Positions 19,336 through 27,198 of a stretch of DNA of 64,000 nt are shown here, piece by piece; within the stretch, counting starts at the first letter, position 1; every line of letters begins with the position of its first letter. This stretch comes from Alphaproteobacteria bacterium (lineage in GTDB: Bacteria > Pseudomonadota > Alphaproteobacteria > Sphingomonadales > Emcibacteraceae). The notes below the pieces were generated by a model. That model made no database searches and was not told the origin of the DNA. It saw only the letters and a list, made by a program, of their open reading frames with translations. The DNA is taken from positions 62,001 to 126,000 of the forward strand of contig JAGREE010000009.1 in assembly GCA_020446675.1 (NCBI GenBank), in the 5' to 3' direction. A program made the translations under genes and the position numbers.

Positions 19336-19836
19336 TTAAGATGGCTTCGAAGTGGCGTGCTTCATCAATTCATCCGTCAGTACCAGTTTTGCTTTTTGAA
19401 TGTCTTCAAAATTAAGTTTATATACTTCACCATCAACATTCATTAAAATTAAATTGTCTTCTGTTCCCAGTAATTTACCGCGGTATCTTTTGCGGTCATC
19501 CACGGTTTTTTTCATCTCTATTTTTGTTTCATGACCTGCATAATTGACAAAATCCTTCATGCGGGTCAAAGGCCGATCAAGACCGGGCGAACTAACCTCT
19601 AAAACATATTCACTATCGATCGGGTCTTCCACATCCAGAATAACTGAAATTTCCCGACTGATTTTGGCACAGCCTTCAACGGTCATCGTACCATCTTCTG
19701 CTTCAGCCATGATCTGCAATGTTGACGGCCCCCCTTTTGGAGAGCTGAACATTTGCACGCGCACCAATTCGTAACCCAGTCCTTCAATGGCGGGCTCAAT
19801 CAGATCAGCAATTTTATCCGTCAGGATCGTTGACAT
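19336..19836 (-). CDS. rimP: ribosome maturation factor RimP
   Basis: 30S assembly factor. The 166 residues from the ATG at 19836 (MSTILTDKIADLIEP) show the family core GYELVRVQMF, CAKISREISVILDVEDPI and YVLEVSSPGLDRPL, with an Sm-like C-terminal half (KYRGKLLG-like RYRGKLLGTEDNLILMNVDGE). Frame is open to 19863, but the first nine codons have no support from family length. rimP heads the rimP-nusA-ylxR-infB block; the region just upstream holds a promoter-like pair and an intrinsic-terminator hairpin, described separately. Confidence 0.95.
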   Translation of the reverse strand: MSTILTDKIADLIEPAIEGLGYELVRVQMFSSPKGGPSTLQIMAEAEDGTMTVEGCAKISREISVILDVEDPIDSEYVLEVSSPGLDRPLTRMKDFVNYAGHETKIEMKKTVDDRKRYRGKLLGTEDNLILMNVDGEVYKLNFEDIQKAKLVLTDELMKHATSKPS

Positions 19837-19865
19837 CAGTATTCCAGAATTTATCAGGTACAAAC

Positions 19866-19896
19866 AAAAAAGCAGGCCAGTGAAACACTTGCCCGC
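19866..19896 (-). terminator. intrinsic terminator in the rimP-nusA leader (possible attenuator)
   Basis: On the minus strand a G+C-rich 6-bp stem (19891-19896 with 19872-19877, one G-U) is topped by a 4-bp stem (19886-19889 with 19879-19882) and a TTT loop, followed by six Ts (19871-19866). It lies 30 bases before the rimP start and after a promoter-like pair, so it could attenuate the operon. Alternatively it only ends trmB transcripts. CACTTG at 19921-19916 can pair with CAAGTG at 19891-19886 and would break the hairpin. Confidence 0.6.
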
Positions 19897-19936
19897 ACCT
19901 AAATTTCAAAAATTTCAAGTGATTCGGATATGTATA

Positions 19937-19964
19937 TATATAGAGTAATTTTGAGGAACTTCAA
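19937..19964 (-). promoter_or_regulatory. candidate promoter of the rimP-nusA-infB operon
   Basis: A TTGAAG -35 box (19959-19964) and TATATA -10 box (19937-19942) are separated by 16 bases on the minus strand, in the gap between trmB and rimP. It would give a leader of about 95 bases containing the terminator hairpin at 19866-19896. The match is moderate and the region is AT-rich, so the assignment is tentative. Confidence 0.35.
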
Positions 19965-19990
19965 GCTCTTTATTTAACACTTGTTATATG

Positions 19991-20695
19991 TCAATTATAT
20001 GCTTTTTTGATAAATGTCATATAGGTACTTTTCCGGCCAGCTTTGAGAGCTTTTTGCTCATAGCGGGTTGGCGGCCAGTCATCCGGTCTGATATGCCAGT
20101 TATCGGGATGCTCCGATTTCCATTCAAAATCAGCATTTTCCATTAATCTGGCAAGGATCCACCGACAATAATCATGATGATCCGTACCAATCCGAAGCTC
20201 AGCATTTTTTTTAAGAATTCGGGACAGTGCTGCCAGGTTTCCAGGATTAACAACACGGCGCTTATGGTGTCTTTTTTTAGGCCAAGGATCGGGAAACAAA
20301 ATAAAGCTACGGGAAATTGACTGATCCGGAAGCGCATCCATTAACAGCCGCGCGTCATCCTTAAAAATTCTGATATTGGTAACATTATCACGCACCATTT
20401 GATCAATAAGGCCGGAAACCCCATTTATAAACGGCTCACAGCCAATTAATCCAATTGTCGGATTTGCTTTAGCCTGCTCAACTAAATGCTCCCCCTTGCC
20501 AAAGCCAATTTCCAGCCAATATTCAGTTGGATTATGATCAAACAGTTTTGAAAGTTCAACAAAACCACTTTTACCAGGCTTAATTGAATATTTTGGCAGA
20601 TATTCATTTAGCCTGGCAGCACTGTTTTCCTTTAAAGGTTTCGCTTGGCGTCGCCCGTAAATGCGACTGCCCTGAATGGTTTCCAGATCCTTCAT
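19991..20695 (-). CDS. trmB: tRNA (guanine-N7-)-methyltransferase
   Basis: Makes m7G46 in tRNA variable loops using SAM. The 234 residues carry the SAM motif LEIGFGKGEHL, the family signature PDPWPKKRHHKRRVV, and the C-terminal TRYEQKALKAGR with the TxYE motif. It lies 35 bases after metK, the enzyme that makes its cofactor, on the same strand, and is probably co-transcribed with it. Confidence 0.96.
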   Translation of the reverse strand: MKDLETIQGSRIYGRRQAKPLKENSAARLNEYLPKYSIKPGKSGFVELSKLFDHNPTEYWLEIGFGKGEHLVEQAKANPTIGLIGCEPFINGVSGLIDQMVRDNVTNIRIFKDDARLLMDALPDQSISRSFILFPDPWPKKRHHKRRVVNPGNLAALSRILKKNAELRIGTDHHDYCRWILARLMENADFEWKSEHPDNWHIRPDDWPPTRYEQKALKAGRKSTYMTFIKKAYN

Positions 20696-20706
20696 TTGAC
20701 TTTCAC

Positions 20707-20731
20707 ATAATCATTGCTTTGCAATAATTAT
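20707..20731 (-). other. AT-rich hairpin between metK and trmB
   Basis: ATTGC (20713-20717) pairs with GCAAT (20721-20725) around a TTT loop, extended by a further five AT pairs (20707-20711 with 20727-20731) past one mismatch. It spans the end of the metK stop codon and precedes trmB. There is no T-run after it, so it may only tune the metK/trmB transcript ratio. Confidence 0.3.
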
Positions 20732-21897
20732 TAGAATTCAGCCTTTAGCACGTCAACCAAATCGGTTTTTTCCCATGAAAAGCCCCCATCCGCTTCCGGG
20801 TTTCTGCCAAAATGACCATAGGCTGCTGTCCGCTTATAGATCGGCTTGTTAAGGCCAAGATGCTGGCGAATTCCTCTGGGGCTTAAATCCATCACTTCCG
20901 CAAGCACCCTTTCAAGTTTTGCCGGATCCACATGGCCGGTCTGATGAAAGTCAACATATAATGAAAGGGGTTTTGAAATACCAATAGCATAAGCCAACTG
21001 GATCGTGCATCTGTCCGCCAGTCCTGCCGCAACAACATTTTTTGCCAGATAACGGGTTACATATGCTGCAGAACGGTCGACTTTGGTCGGATCTTTTCCT
21101 GAAAATGCACCACCACCATGTTGTGCGGCCCCGCCGTATGTATCCACAATGATTTTACGGCCGGTAAGGCCCGCATCACCGTCGGGGCCCCCAATAATAA
21201 ACTGACCTGTCGGATTGATGTAAAGTTCTTCTTCTGGCGGCATCCAACCATCAGGTAAAATTTTCTGAATGTGTGGCAGAACAATTTCCCTGACACGCTG
21301 CTGACTTACACTTGCGTTATGCTGTGTTGAAACCACGACAGACGTTGCGGCCACCGGTTTACCGCCTTCGTATCTTAAAGTCACCTGACTTTTTGAATCC
21401 GGACCAAGTTCCGGAGTATTACTGCTGTGGCGCTCTTCTGCCATTGATTTGAGAATGTTATGTGAAAATTCAAGTGTTGCTGGCATTAATGATTCTGTTT
21501 CATTGGTGGCATAACCAAACATAATTCCCTGGTCGCCAGCGCCCTCATCCTTATTGCCGGCGGCATCAACACCCATAGCAATATCCGATGACTGGCCATG
21601 CACGAGGACTTCAACCTGCATATTTTTCCAGTGAAATCCTTCCTGTTCATAACCAATGGCCCTTACAACATCACGGGCTGTTTGCTCCATAACTTCACTG
21701 GTTATGGATTCTGGACCACGGACTTCTCCGGCAAGAACAACTCTGTTTGTGGTTGTCAATGTTTCAACGGCAACACGTGATTCAGGCTCCGCAGCCAAAA
21801 ATTTATCAACAATTGCGTCTGAAATTTGGTCAGACACTTTGTCCGGATGTCCTTCTGAAACGGATTCACTGGTAAATAAATAGTTTTCTCGACTCAA
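20731..21897 (-). CDS. metK: S-adenosylmethionine synthetase
   Basis: Makes SAM from methionine and ATP. The 388 residues show [20 protein letters not shown], the [12 protein letters not shown] loop and [19 protein letters not shown] (phosphate-binding), all standard. The start is TTG at 21897, with AGGAG eight bases before it; no in-frame ATG lies nearby, so translation starts on a weak codon. A perfect 10+2+10 inverted repeat 45 bases upstream is a likely operator. Followed by trmB. Confidence 0.97.
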   Translation of the reverse strand: MSRENYLFTSESVSEGHPDKVSDQISDAIVDKFLAAEPESRVAVETLTTTNRVVLAGEVRGPESITSEVMEQTARDVVRAIGYEQEGFHWKNMQVEVLVHGQSSDIAMGVDAAGNKDEGAGDQGIMFGYATNETESLMPATLEFSHNILKSMAEERHSSNTPELGPDSKSQVTLRYEGGKPVAATSVVVSTQHNASVSQQRVREIVLPHIQKILPDGWMPPEEELYINPTGQFIIGGPDGDAGLTGRKIIVDTYGGAAQHGGGAFSGKDPTKVDRSAAYVTRYLAKNVVAAGLADRCTIQLAYAIGISKPLSLYVDFHQTGHVDPAKLERVLAEVMDLSPRGIRQHLGLNKPIYKRTAAYGHFGRNPEADGGFSWEKTDLVDVLKAEF

Positions 21898-21941
21898 TTT
21901 TATGCTCCTGAAAGAGAAATTAATAATTACATTGCCAATAG

Positions 21942-21963
21942 TATATAAAGAAATCTTTATATA
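21942..21963 (-). promoter_or_regulatory. perfect inverted repeat upstream of metK, SahR-like operator
   Basis: TATATAAAGA (21942-21951) is followed after AA by its exact reverse complement (21954-21963). It sits 45 bases before the metK start. The core ATAAAGA..TCTTTAT resembles what I remember of sites bound by SahR, the ArsR-family regulator that senses S-adenosylhomocysteine and controls methionine-cycle genes in proteobacteria. No regulator gene is in the window, so this rests on motif resemblance and position. Confidence 0.6.
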
Positions 21964-22009
21964 GGGTTAATTGACAGTGATATCCTGCAAAAAACCGAAA
22001 ATCAACCTT

Positions 22010-22651
22010 TTATTTTAGAGCTTCAATAAAATCTGAAATTTCAATTGCTGACTGCACTAAGTTATCATGGTGTGATCGTCCAGATTTTATCCTTGGTTTT
22101 AAATCATGATTGCCATCCTTTAGCCAGACGACTTTAATTTTATTGGAAAGAATATACCGACTGACTATGTCTTCTGACCCCATTGGGTCTCTTTCCCCCT
22201 GCAGGATCAGGGCGGGTGTCTTAAGGTTTATAAGATGGTCAATGCGTGGCTTATCCAATTTTCCCGGAGCATAAAATGGATAACCAAGAAGAATGAGCCC
22301 ATTAACGTCACAATCATCTGCGACCATTGAGGCGATACGTCCGCCCATTGATTTTCCCCCAATAAAAATTGGCCCTTTATGTTTTTTTCGACTTTCGTCA
22401 ATGATTTGCCGCCATGACGTCAAAAGCGTCTTAAGCGGGTTGGGTGGCCGTTTACCGCCACCATCGCGGCGAATGGCCATATAGGGAAATTCAAATCGCA
22501 GAATTTTAATATTTTTCCGAGCAAGCGTTTCGGCAAAAAAATTCATAAATTCAGTGTCCATCGGGGCCCCCGCACCATGAGCGAGAATTAATAATTTTTC
22601 GGCATTGTCAGGACCGGTCCAGATGACCGGATGGTTTTTTATCTTAGACAA
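22010..22651 (-). CDS. alpha/beta hydrolase (KANL3/Tex30-like)
   Basis: A small serine hydrolase of the dienelactone hydrolase/Tex30 type; substrate unknown. LLILAHGAGAPMD (oxyanion loop), the nucleophile elbow GGKSMGGRIAS, the acid in GERDPMGS and the histidine in DGNHDLKPR are all visible in its 213 residues. The start is a TTG at 22651 with GGAAA before it, overlapping the end of the Rieske gene by eight bases, so the two are translationally linked. Confidence 0.82.
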   Translation of the reverse strand: MSKIKNHPVIWTGPDNAEKLLILAHGAGAPMDTEFMNFFAETLARKNIKILRFEFPYMAIRRDGGGKRPPNPLKTLLTSWRQIIDESRKKHKGPIFIGGKSMGGRIASMVADDCDVNGLILLGYPFYAPGKLDKPRIDHLINLKTPALILQGERDPMGSEDIVSRYILSNKIKVVWLKDGNHDLKPRIKSGRSHHDNLVQSAIEISDFIEALK

Positions 22652-22991
22652 CTATGACATTTCCATTTTTAACAGTTATATCAATAGCTTGAAGCTTATC
22701 ACCATTGCAGGGTCCCGCAACACAGAGCCCATCCGATATTTGGAAAAGAGCCCCATGGGTATGACACATAAAATATTTTCCGCTTTTTTCTGTAAACTTT
22801 CCTTCTTCCATATTAAGAGGGGTGCCCGCGTGGGGGCAAACATTTACATAGGCATAAATTTTATCGTCTATTCTCTGAACAAAGATGTCATGGATATCGC
22901 TGCCGCTACGAAAGGAAAATTCTTTCGCACATCCGTCTTCAATATCGCTGATCGGGCACAAAAGATCCCCGGCATTGAGACCGATATCCAT
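22644..22991 (-). CDS. small Rieske [2Fe-2S] protein
   Basis: A Rieske-type ferredoxin-like protein of about 115 residues. The cluster ligands are the pair CPHAGTP and, after the usual spacing, CHTHGALF, followed by the closing GLCVAGPC. It could serve an oxygenase or other redox partner, none of which is in the window. Frame is open to 23039 (TTG), but that would overlap the YciI-like gene; I prefer the ATG at 22991. It ends inside the hydrolase gene start. Confidence 0.85.
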   Translation of the reverse strand: MDIGLNAGDLLCPISDIEDGCAKEFSFRSGSDIHDIFVQRIDDKIYAYVNVCPHAGTPLNMEEGKFTEKSGKYFMCHTHGALFQISDGLCVAGPCNGDKLQAIDITVKNGNVIVV

Positions 22992-23010
22992 GCTACTTAA
23001 TTTTATAGCG

Positions 23011-23310
23011 TTAGTCACCAGTGGGCAGCCATGGGCCAATAGCCCCCATCCAGCGCCGAACCGTTACCTTATCAAAAAGGCCAGCCTTATTATATGGATC
23101 GTTTTTGGCAAAATTCTCTGCCTGTTCACGACTGTCCACATCTACTATAATCATGCTGCCACATGGTTTGGGATCATCCCCTTCTGTAAGAAGCGGACCG
23201 CCAAGAACCGTTAATCCCTGTTCTTTGGCATAGGCAAGATGATCGGGGCGTACCTTCATACGTAGATCCAGGCTGTTTTCCTTATCAAAGGCTGTAATTA
23301 TATAATGCAT
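23011..23310 (-). CDS. YciI-like protein
   Basis: A 99-residue ferredoxin-like-fold protein of the YciI family, found as small dimers with unclear enzymatic roles. MHYIITAFDKENSLDLRMKVRPDHLAY, GGPLLTEGDDPKPCGSMIIVDVDSREQAENFAKNDPYNKAGLF and WMGAIG are the conserved parts. Frame is open to 23487, but the ATG at 23310 has AGAGGAAAA before it and begins at the family start. It lies 13 bases after gpsA, an arrangement common in alphaproteobacteria. Confidence 0.92.
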   Translation of the reverse strand: MHYIITAFDKENSLDLRMKVRPDHLAYAKEQGLTVLGGPLLTEGDDPKPCGSMIIVDVDSREQAENFAKNDPYNKAGLFDKVTVRRWMGAIGPWLPTGD

Positions 23311-23323
23311 TGGTTTTCCTCTT

Positions 23324-24349
23324 TTAATATTCTGAAACAAATGGCCTGTTAAGCAAATCCGTAATAACCGTATCGACATCCCTGCCTTCATGCAAAATGT
23401 CGTTAACGGCCATGACAATCGGCAAATCAAGCTTTTCTTCACGGCAAATTCTCGCCAGCACAGAAGACGTATGATACCCCTCGGCAACCGTATTTCTTCC
23501 TGAAAGAAAGTCGTCTATTGATTTTCCTTCCCCGATAGCAATGCCCAGGGACATATTCCTGGATTGTGGCGATGAGCACGTAAGAATTAAATCACCCAGA
23601 CCGCAAAGCCCCATCATTGTTGATCTCTCAGCACCGTAGCGTTCACCGAATTTTACCATTTCCGAAAGACTTCGGGTTATTAATGCCGCCCTGGCATTAT
23701 CGCCCATTTTCCGACCTGTGGTAATACCACAGGCAATGGCAAACACATTTTTTAAGGCGCCACCAATTTCGGCACCAACAACATCACGAGAGCCATAAGG
23801 CCTAAAAGTTGGCTGACCAATAGCGTCTGATAATCTTTTTGTCACCCGTTGATATTTTGACGCGATTGTTACCGCAGAAGGCAATCCTTCCGCAACTTCC
23901 CGGGCAAAAGTTGGCCCGGATAAAACAACGAGCGGTGATTTTGGCGCAATTTCAGAAACAACTTCTGACATAAGCTTTCCTGATGATTGTTCTATACCCT
24001 TTGCGCAAAGCACAATCGTTGCACTTTCCTGAATATGATGCTTTAGATCGCTCAAAACAGGTCTTAGAAATTGGGCGGGCACCACCATGAAAATATAATC
24101 ATGACCGGCAATATCGGACAATTTTGATGTGGCCTTCAGTTTATCAGAAAGTTTGATCCCCTTTAAAAAGGTTTTATTCTCATGGTCCTGATTAATTGAC
24201 GTCACAACGTCATTTTCCCGTGCCCAAAGTGTGACACTACACCCCGCTTTTGTTGACAGTTGCGCCAAAGCTGTCCCCCAGGCCCCCGCTCCAACAACCC
24301 CAATACTTGGTGGTTTTATATTTTTATCATCTGATAATTGGTCTTCCAT
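23324..24349 (-). CDS. gpsA: NAD(P)+ glycerol-3-phosphate dehydrogenase
   Basis: Reduces dihydroxyacetone phosphate to sn-glycerol-3-phosphate for phospholipid synthesis. GVVGAGAWGTALAQL (nucleotide loop), SGPTFAREVAEGLPSAVTIAS, and the catalytic lysine region EIGGALKNVFAIACGI are visible, with GLCGLGDLILTCSSPQSRNMSLG in the helical C-terminal domain. The 341 residues fit, with a 15-residue polar N-terminal extension. tsaD lies 21 bases upstream. Confidence 0.96.
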   Translation of the reverse strand: MEDQLSDDKNIKPPSIGVVGAGAWGTALAQLSTKAGCSVTLWARENDVVTSINQDHENKTFLKGIKLSDKLKATSKLSDIAGHDYIFMVVPAQFLRPVLSDLKHHIQESATIVLCAKGIEQSSGKLMSEVVSEIAPKSPLVVLSGPTFAREVAEGLPSAVTIASKYQRVTKRLSDAIGQPTFRPYGSRDVVGAEIGGALKNVFAIACGITTGRKMGDNARAALITRSLSEMVKFGERYGAERSTMMGLCGLGDLILTCSSPQSRNMSLGIAIGEGKSIDDFLSGRNTVAEGYHTSSVLARICREEKLDLPIVMAVNDILHEGRDVDTVITDLLNRPFVSEY

Positions 24350-24370
24350 TTAATCCTCAACCCTTACTAA

Positions 24371-25468
24371 TCAAGCTTTAATGCCAGCACCTATTGCTGC
24401 TGGTGCATCAGGGTCAAGTGGCCATCTCGCCACCGCACCCGCATTTAACTCGGAAAATTCATTTCTTCTGAATTTCTCAACCCCTGCCCAAGCAATCATT
24501 GCCCCATTATCCGTACATAAATGCATCGGCGGCGCTTTTAGCTTGAACCTACGATGGTCGCAAAGACTTTTAAGTCTTTCTTTAATCGCGCAATTGGCTG
24601 CAACACCACCAGCCACGACAAGTATATGATCACCTGTTGGAAAATATTCAAGATAATTATCCATTGCATGGCCAAGTCTATCAACAATTGAATCGGTCAG
24701 TGCTGCCTGAAAACTGGCTGCCAGATCATAAATATCCTGCTTTTGCAATATACCGTTTTTTTCAGCACATAAGTTGTCTTTCGCCCTAAGCACCGCGGTT
24801 TTAAGCCCGGAGAAAGAAAAATTACTTCCCGGCTTACCTTTTAATGGTCGCGGAAATTTAAATCTTTTCGGGTTTCCCTTCTTTGCTGCTTTTTCGATTG
24901 CTGGTCCACCCGGATATTCAAGCCCAAGAATTTTTGCTGTTTTATCAAAGGCTTCGCCTGCTGCATCATCAATAGTTGTGCCAAGGCGTTGATAACTGCC
25001 AACGCCTTTAACAATAAGAATCTGACAATGTCCGCCGGATACAAGAAGCAATAAATAAGGAAAGACGACTTCTTCTGTCAGCCTTATTGACAAGGCATGC
25101 CCTTCCAGATGGTTGACGCTGATCAAAGGGAGTTCGCGCGCAAAGGCAATTGCCTTAGCCGTCATTAGTCCGACCATCACACCGCCAATGAGGCCGGGAC
25201 CTGCAGTCACGGCTATTGCAGAAAGATCCTCAAAGCCGACATCAGCTTCCCGCATTGCTTCCCTAATCAAACGGTTTAAATGATCAATATGGGAACGGGC
25301 CGCAATTTCAGGCACAACACCACCATAGGGCTTATGTTCTTCAAGCTGCGTCAGAACAATATTTGACAATATTTCTTTATCCCCGGCCACAATGGAAACC
25401 GCCGTTTCATCACAACTGCTTTCTATGCCCATTATGAGTGTCTGTTCTTTTTTAATTGGCTTTGTCAT
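24371..25468 (-). CDS. tsaD: tRNA N6-adenosine threonylcarbamoyltransferase
   Basis: Transfers the threonylcarbamoyl group to A37 of ANN-decoding tRNAs. The ASKHA-fold protein of 365 residues shows GIESSCDETAVSIV, HLEGHALSIRL with the metal-binding HxxxH, VSGGHCQIL, GLEYPGGPAIEK and CTDNGAMIAWAG. AAGG precedes the ATG. It is divergent from hemC and forms an operon with gpsA, the usual order in alphaproteobacteria. Confidence 0.97.
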   Translation of the reverse strand: MTKPIKKEQTLIMGIESSCDETAVSIVAGDKEILSNIVLTQLEEHKPYGGVVPEIAARSHIDHLNRLIREAMREADVGFEDLSAIAVTAGPGLIGGVMVGLMTAKAIAFARELPLISVNHLEGHALSIRLTEEVVFPYLLLLVSGGHCQILIVKGVGSYQRLGTTIDDAAGEAFDKTAKILGLEYPGGPAIEKAAKKGNPKRFKFPRPLKGKPGSNFSFSGLKTAVLRAKDNLCAEKNGILQKQDIYDLAASFQAALTDSIVDRLGHAMDNYLEYFPTGDHILVVAGGVAANCAIKERLKSLCDHRRFKLKAPPMHLCTDNGAMIAWAGVEKFRRNEFSELNAGAVARWPLDPDAPAAIGAGIKA

Positions 25469-25537
25469 CTTACCTTTTTTACTATCTTTACTGGCAACGC
25501 TTGATAATTTCCATTAAACCTTATACCACATAGCGAA

Positions 25538-26479
25538 GTGAATAATACAGGCTCTAACATCCGGACGTTGACAGTGCAAGAAACAGTTAAAAAAACACTA
25601 AAAATTGGGACCCGCGGAAGTCAACTGGCCCTTGCACAGGCTAATGAGGTTAAATCACTACTCATAAGCGCCCACAACCATCTGAATGAGAATAATATTG
25701 AAATCATTGTTATGTCTACTCGCGGTGACCGCGTTCAGGACCGCAATTTAAGCGAAATTGGCGGGAAAGGCTTATTCACTGAAGAAATTGAGCAGGCCTT
25801 ATATAAAGGTGAAATTGATATTGCTGTTCATTCTCTAAAGGATATGCCAACCAAATTGCCCGAAGGGCTTGAGCTCGTCTGTTATCTTGAGCGGGAAGAT
25901 GTGAGAGATGCCTTCATTTCGTCAAAAGCAGCTTCCTTAATGGATCTTGCCCCGGGCGCTGTCGTTGGAACATCGTCCTTAAGGCGAAAGGCCCAGGCTA
26001 TGGTTTTAAGGCCGGATCTTAAAATTATCAATTTCAGGGGCAATGTACAGACAAGGCTTGAAAAGCTGGATCAGAATGTTGCTGATGCAACTTTTCTGGC
26101 CATGGCAGGGTTAAATCGTCTTGGTATAAATGATTCACGCGTTAATGCCATTGACGCATCGATTATTCTGCCTGCCGTCGCGCAGGGAGCAATTACCATA
26201 GAAATCGCCAGCCGTAATGATGAAATGAGAAAGCTGCTTAAACCACTAAATCATAAGGAAACAGAGCTTTGTGTCAGAGCAGAGCGCGCTATGCTCTATA
26301 TATTGGACGGCTCATGCAGAACACCCATTGCCGGAATGGCCACTATTGACGGTGAGACCATGACCCTTAAAGGCCGAGTTCTTTCAGAAGATGGAAAAAT
26401 TGATCGCTGTGACAAGATCAGTGGTGATAAAAACGATCCGGAAAAACTTGGTGAAACATTAGGACTGCGGCTTAAATGA
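25538..26479 (+). CDS. hemC: porphobilinogen deaminase (hydroxymethylbilane synthase)
   Basis: Joins four porphobilinogens into hydroxymethylbilane in haem synthesis. KIGTRGSQLALAQA, GGKGLFTEEIE, HSLKDMPTKLP and the cofactor-attachment cysteine in LDGSCRTPIAGMA identify it. The start is GTG at 25538 (313 residues, with about 20 residues before the family core); GTG at 25574 is an alternative closer to the usual N-terminus. A TTGATA at 25501 is a candidate -35 box. Its stop overlaps hemD by four bases. Confidence 0.95.
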   Translation: MNNTGSNIRTLTVQETVKKTLKIGTRGSQLALAQANEVKSLLISAHNHLNENNIEIIVMSTRGDRVQDRNLSEIGGKGLFTEEIEQALYKGEIDIAVHSLKDMPTKLPEGLELVCYLEREDVRDAFISSKAASLMDLAPGAVVGTSSLRRKAQAMVLRPDLKIINFRGNVQTRLEKLDQNVADATFLAMAGLNRLGINDSRVNAIDASIILPAVAQGAITIEIASRNDEMRKLLKPLNHKETELCVRAERAMLYILDGSCRTPIAGMATIDGETMTLKGRVLSEDGKIDRCDKISGDKNDPEKLGETLGLRLK

Positions 26480-27186
26480 ACCTGTTGCTGACAAGGCCCC
26501 TTAACGAAAGTAAAGCGCTTGCTGAGCAACTTCGCAGACAAAATATCACTGTTTATATTGATCCTTTGATGAGCGTTAAATATCTTCCGATCGAACCAGA
26601 TATTATTACCAACCATCAGGCCATAATTTTAACCAGCGGAAATGCCGTTAAGGCACTAGAATATTTCGATATAGAAAATGACTTTCCCATATATACAGTG
26701 GGCAATAAAACAGCAAATCTCGTAAAAATGGCTGGTCAAACGAATGTTATAAGTGCTGATGGGGACGAAAAAATATTATCAGACCTGATAAAAAATGAAT
26801 TAAGCCCTGATAACGGACCTTTATTATATCTTTGCGGCGTTCACAGAACCGGAAAGTTGGCTGAGACTCTTATAAATGAGGGATTTCAGGTAAAATGCCA
26901 GGAAGTATACAGAATGGATGCCGCATCAGAGCTAAACGAGAGCAGCAAAATTCTGCTAAATTCAAGGGCGATAGATTTTATCCCCTTTTATTCGGCAAGA
27001 AGCGCCATTATATTTAAAAGATTGATCAGCACTGCCGGTATGGACAATACACTTGCAACTATAACTGCTTTATGTCTGAGCCCGGCAATAAAAAAAGAGC
27101 TGTCGTCTTTAAGCTGGAAAGAAATCATAACTGCCAAAAGACCAACTCAAAGTGATTTGTTCAAGCTGATAAAAATAGACCTTTAA
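26476..27186 (+). CDS. hemD: uroporphyrinogen-III synthase
   Basis: Cyclises hydroxymethylbilane with inversion of ring D. HemD is poorly conserved; support here comes from the N-terminus LLLTRPLNESKALAEQL, the AIILTSGNAVKAL and IYTVGNKTANLVKMAG segments, FIPFYSARSAIIF, and the C-terminal ALCLSPAIKKEL and AKRPTQSDLFKLI. The 236-residue length and the ATGA overlap with hemC settle the assignment. A Mic60-like gene follows after 12 bases. Confidence 0.93.
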   Translation: MNLLLTRPLNESKALAEQLRRQNITVYIDPLMSVKYLPIEPDIITNHQAIILTSGNAVKALEYFDIENDFPIYTVGNKTANLVKMAGQTNVISADGDEKILSDLIKNELSPDNGPLLYLCGVHRTGKLAETLINEGFQVKCQEVYRMDAASELNESSKILLNSRAIDFIPFYSARSAIIFKRLISTAGMDNTLATITALCLSPAIKKELSSLSWKEIITAKRPTQSDLFKLIKIDL

Positions 27187-27198
27187 GGAAATGTGCTA

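Noticed and set aside
21898..22009. A SAM riboswitch ahead of metK
   Set aside because: The gap is short and dominated by a DNA-type inverted repeat; no SAM-II, SAM/SAH or other known aptamer pattern could be drawn.
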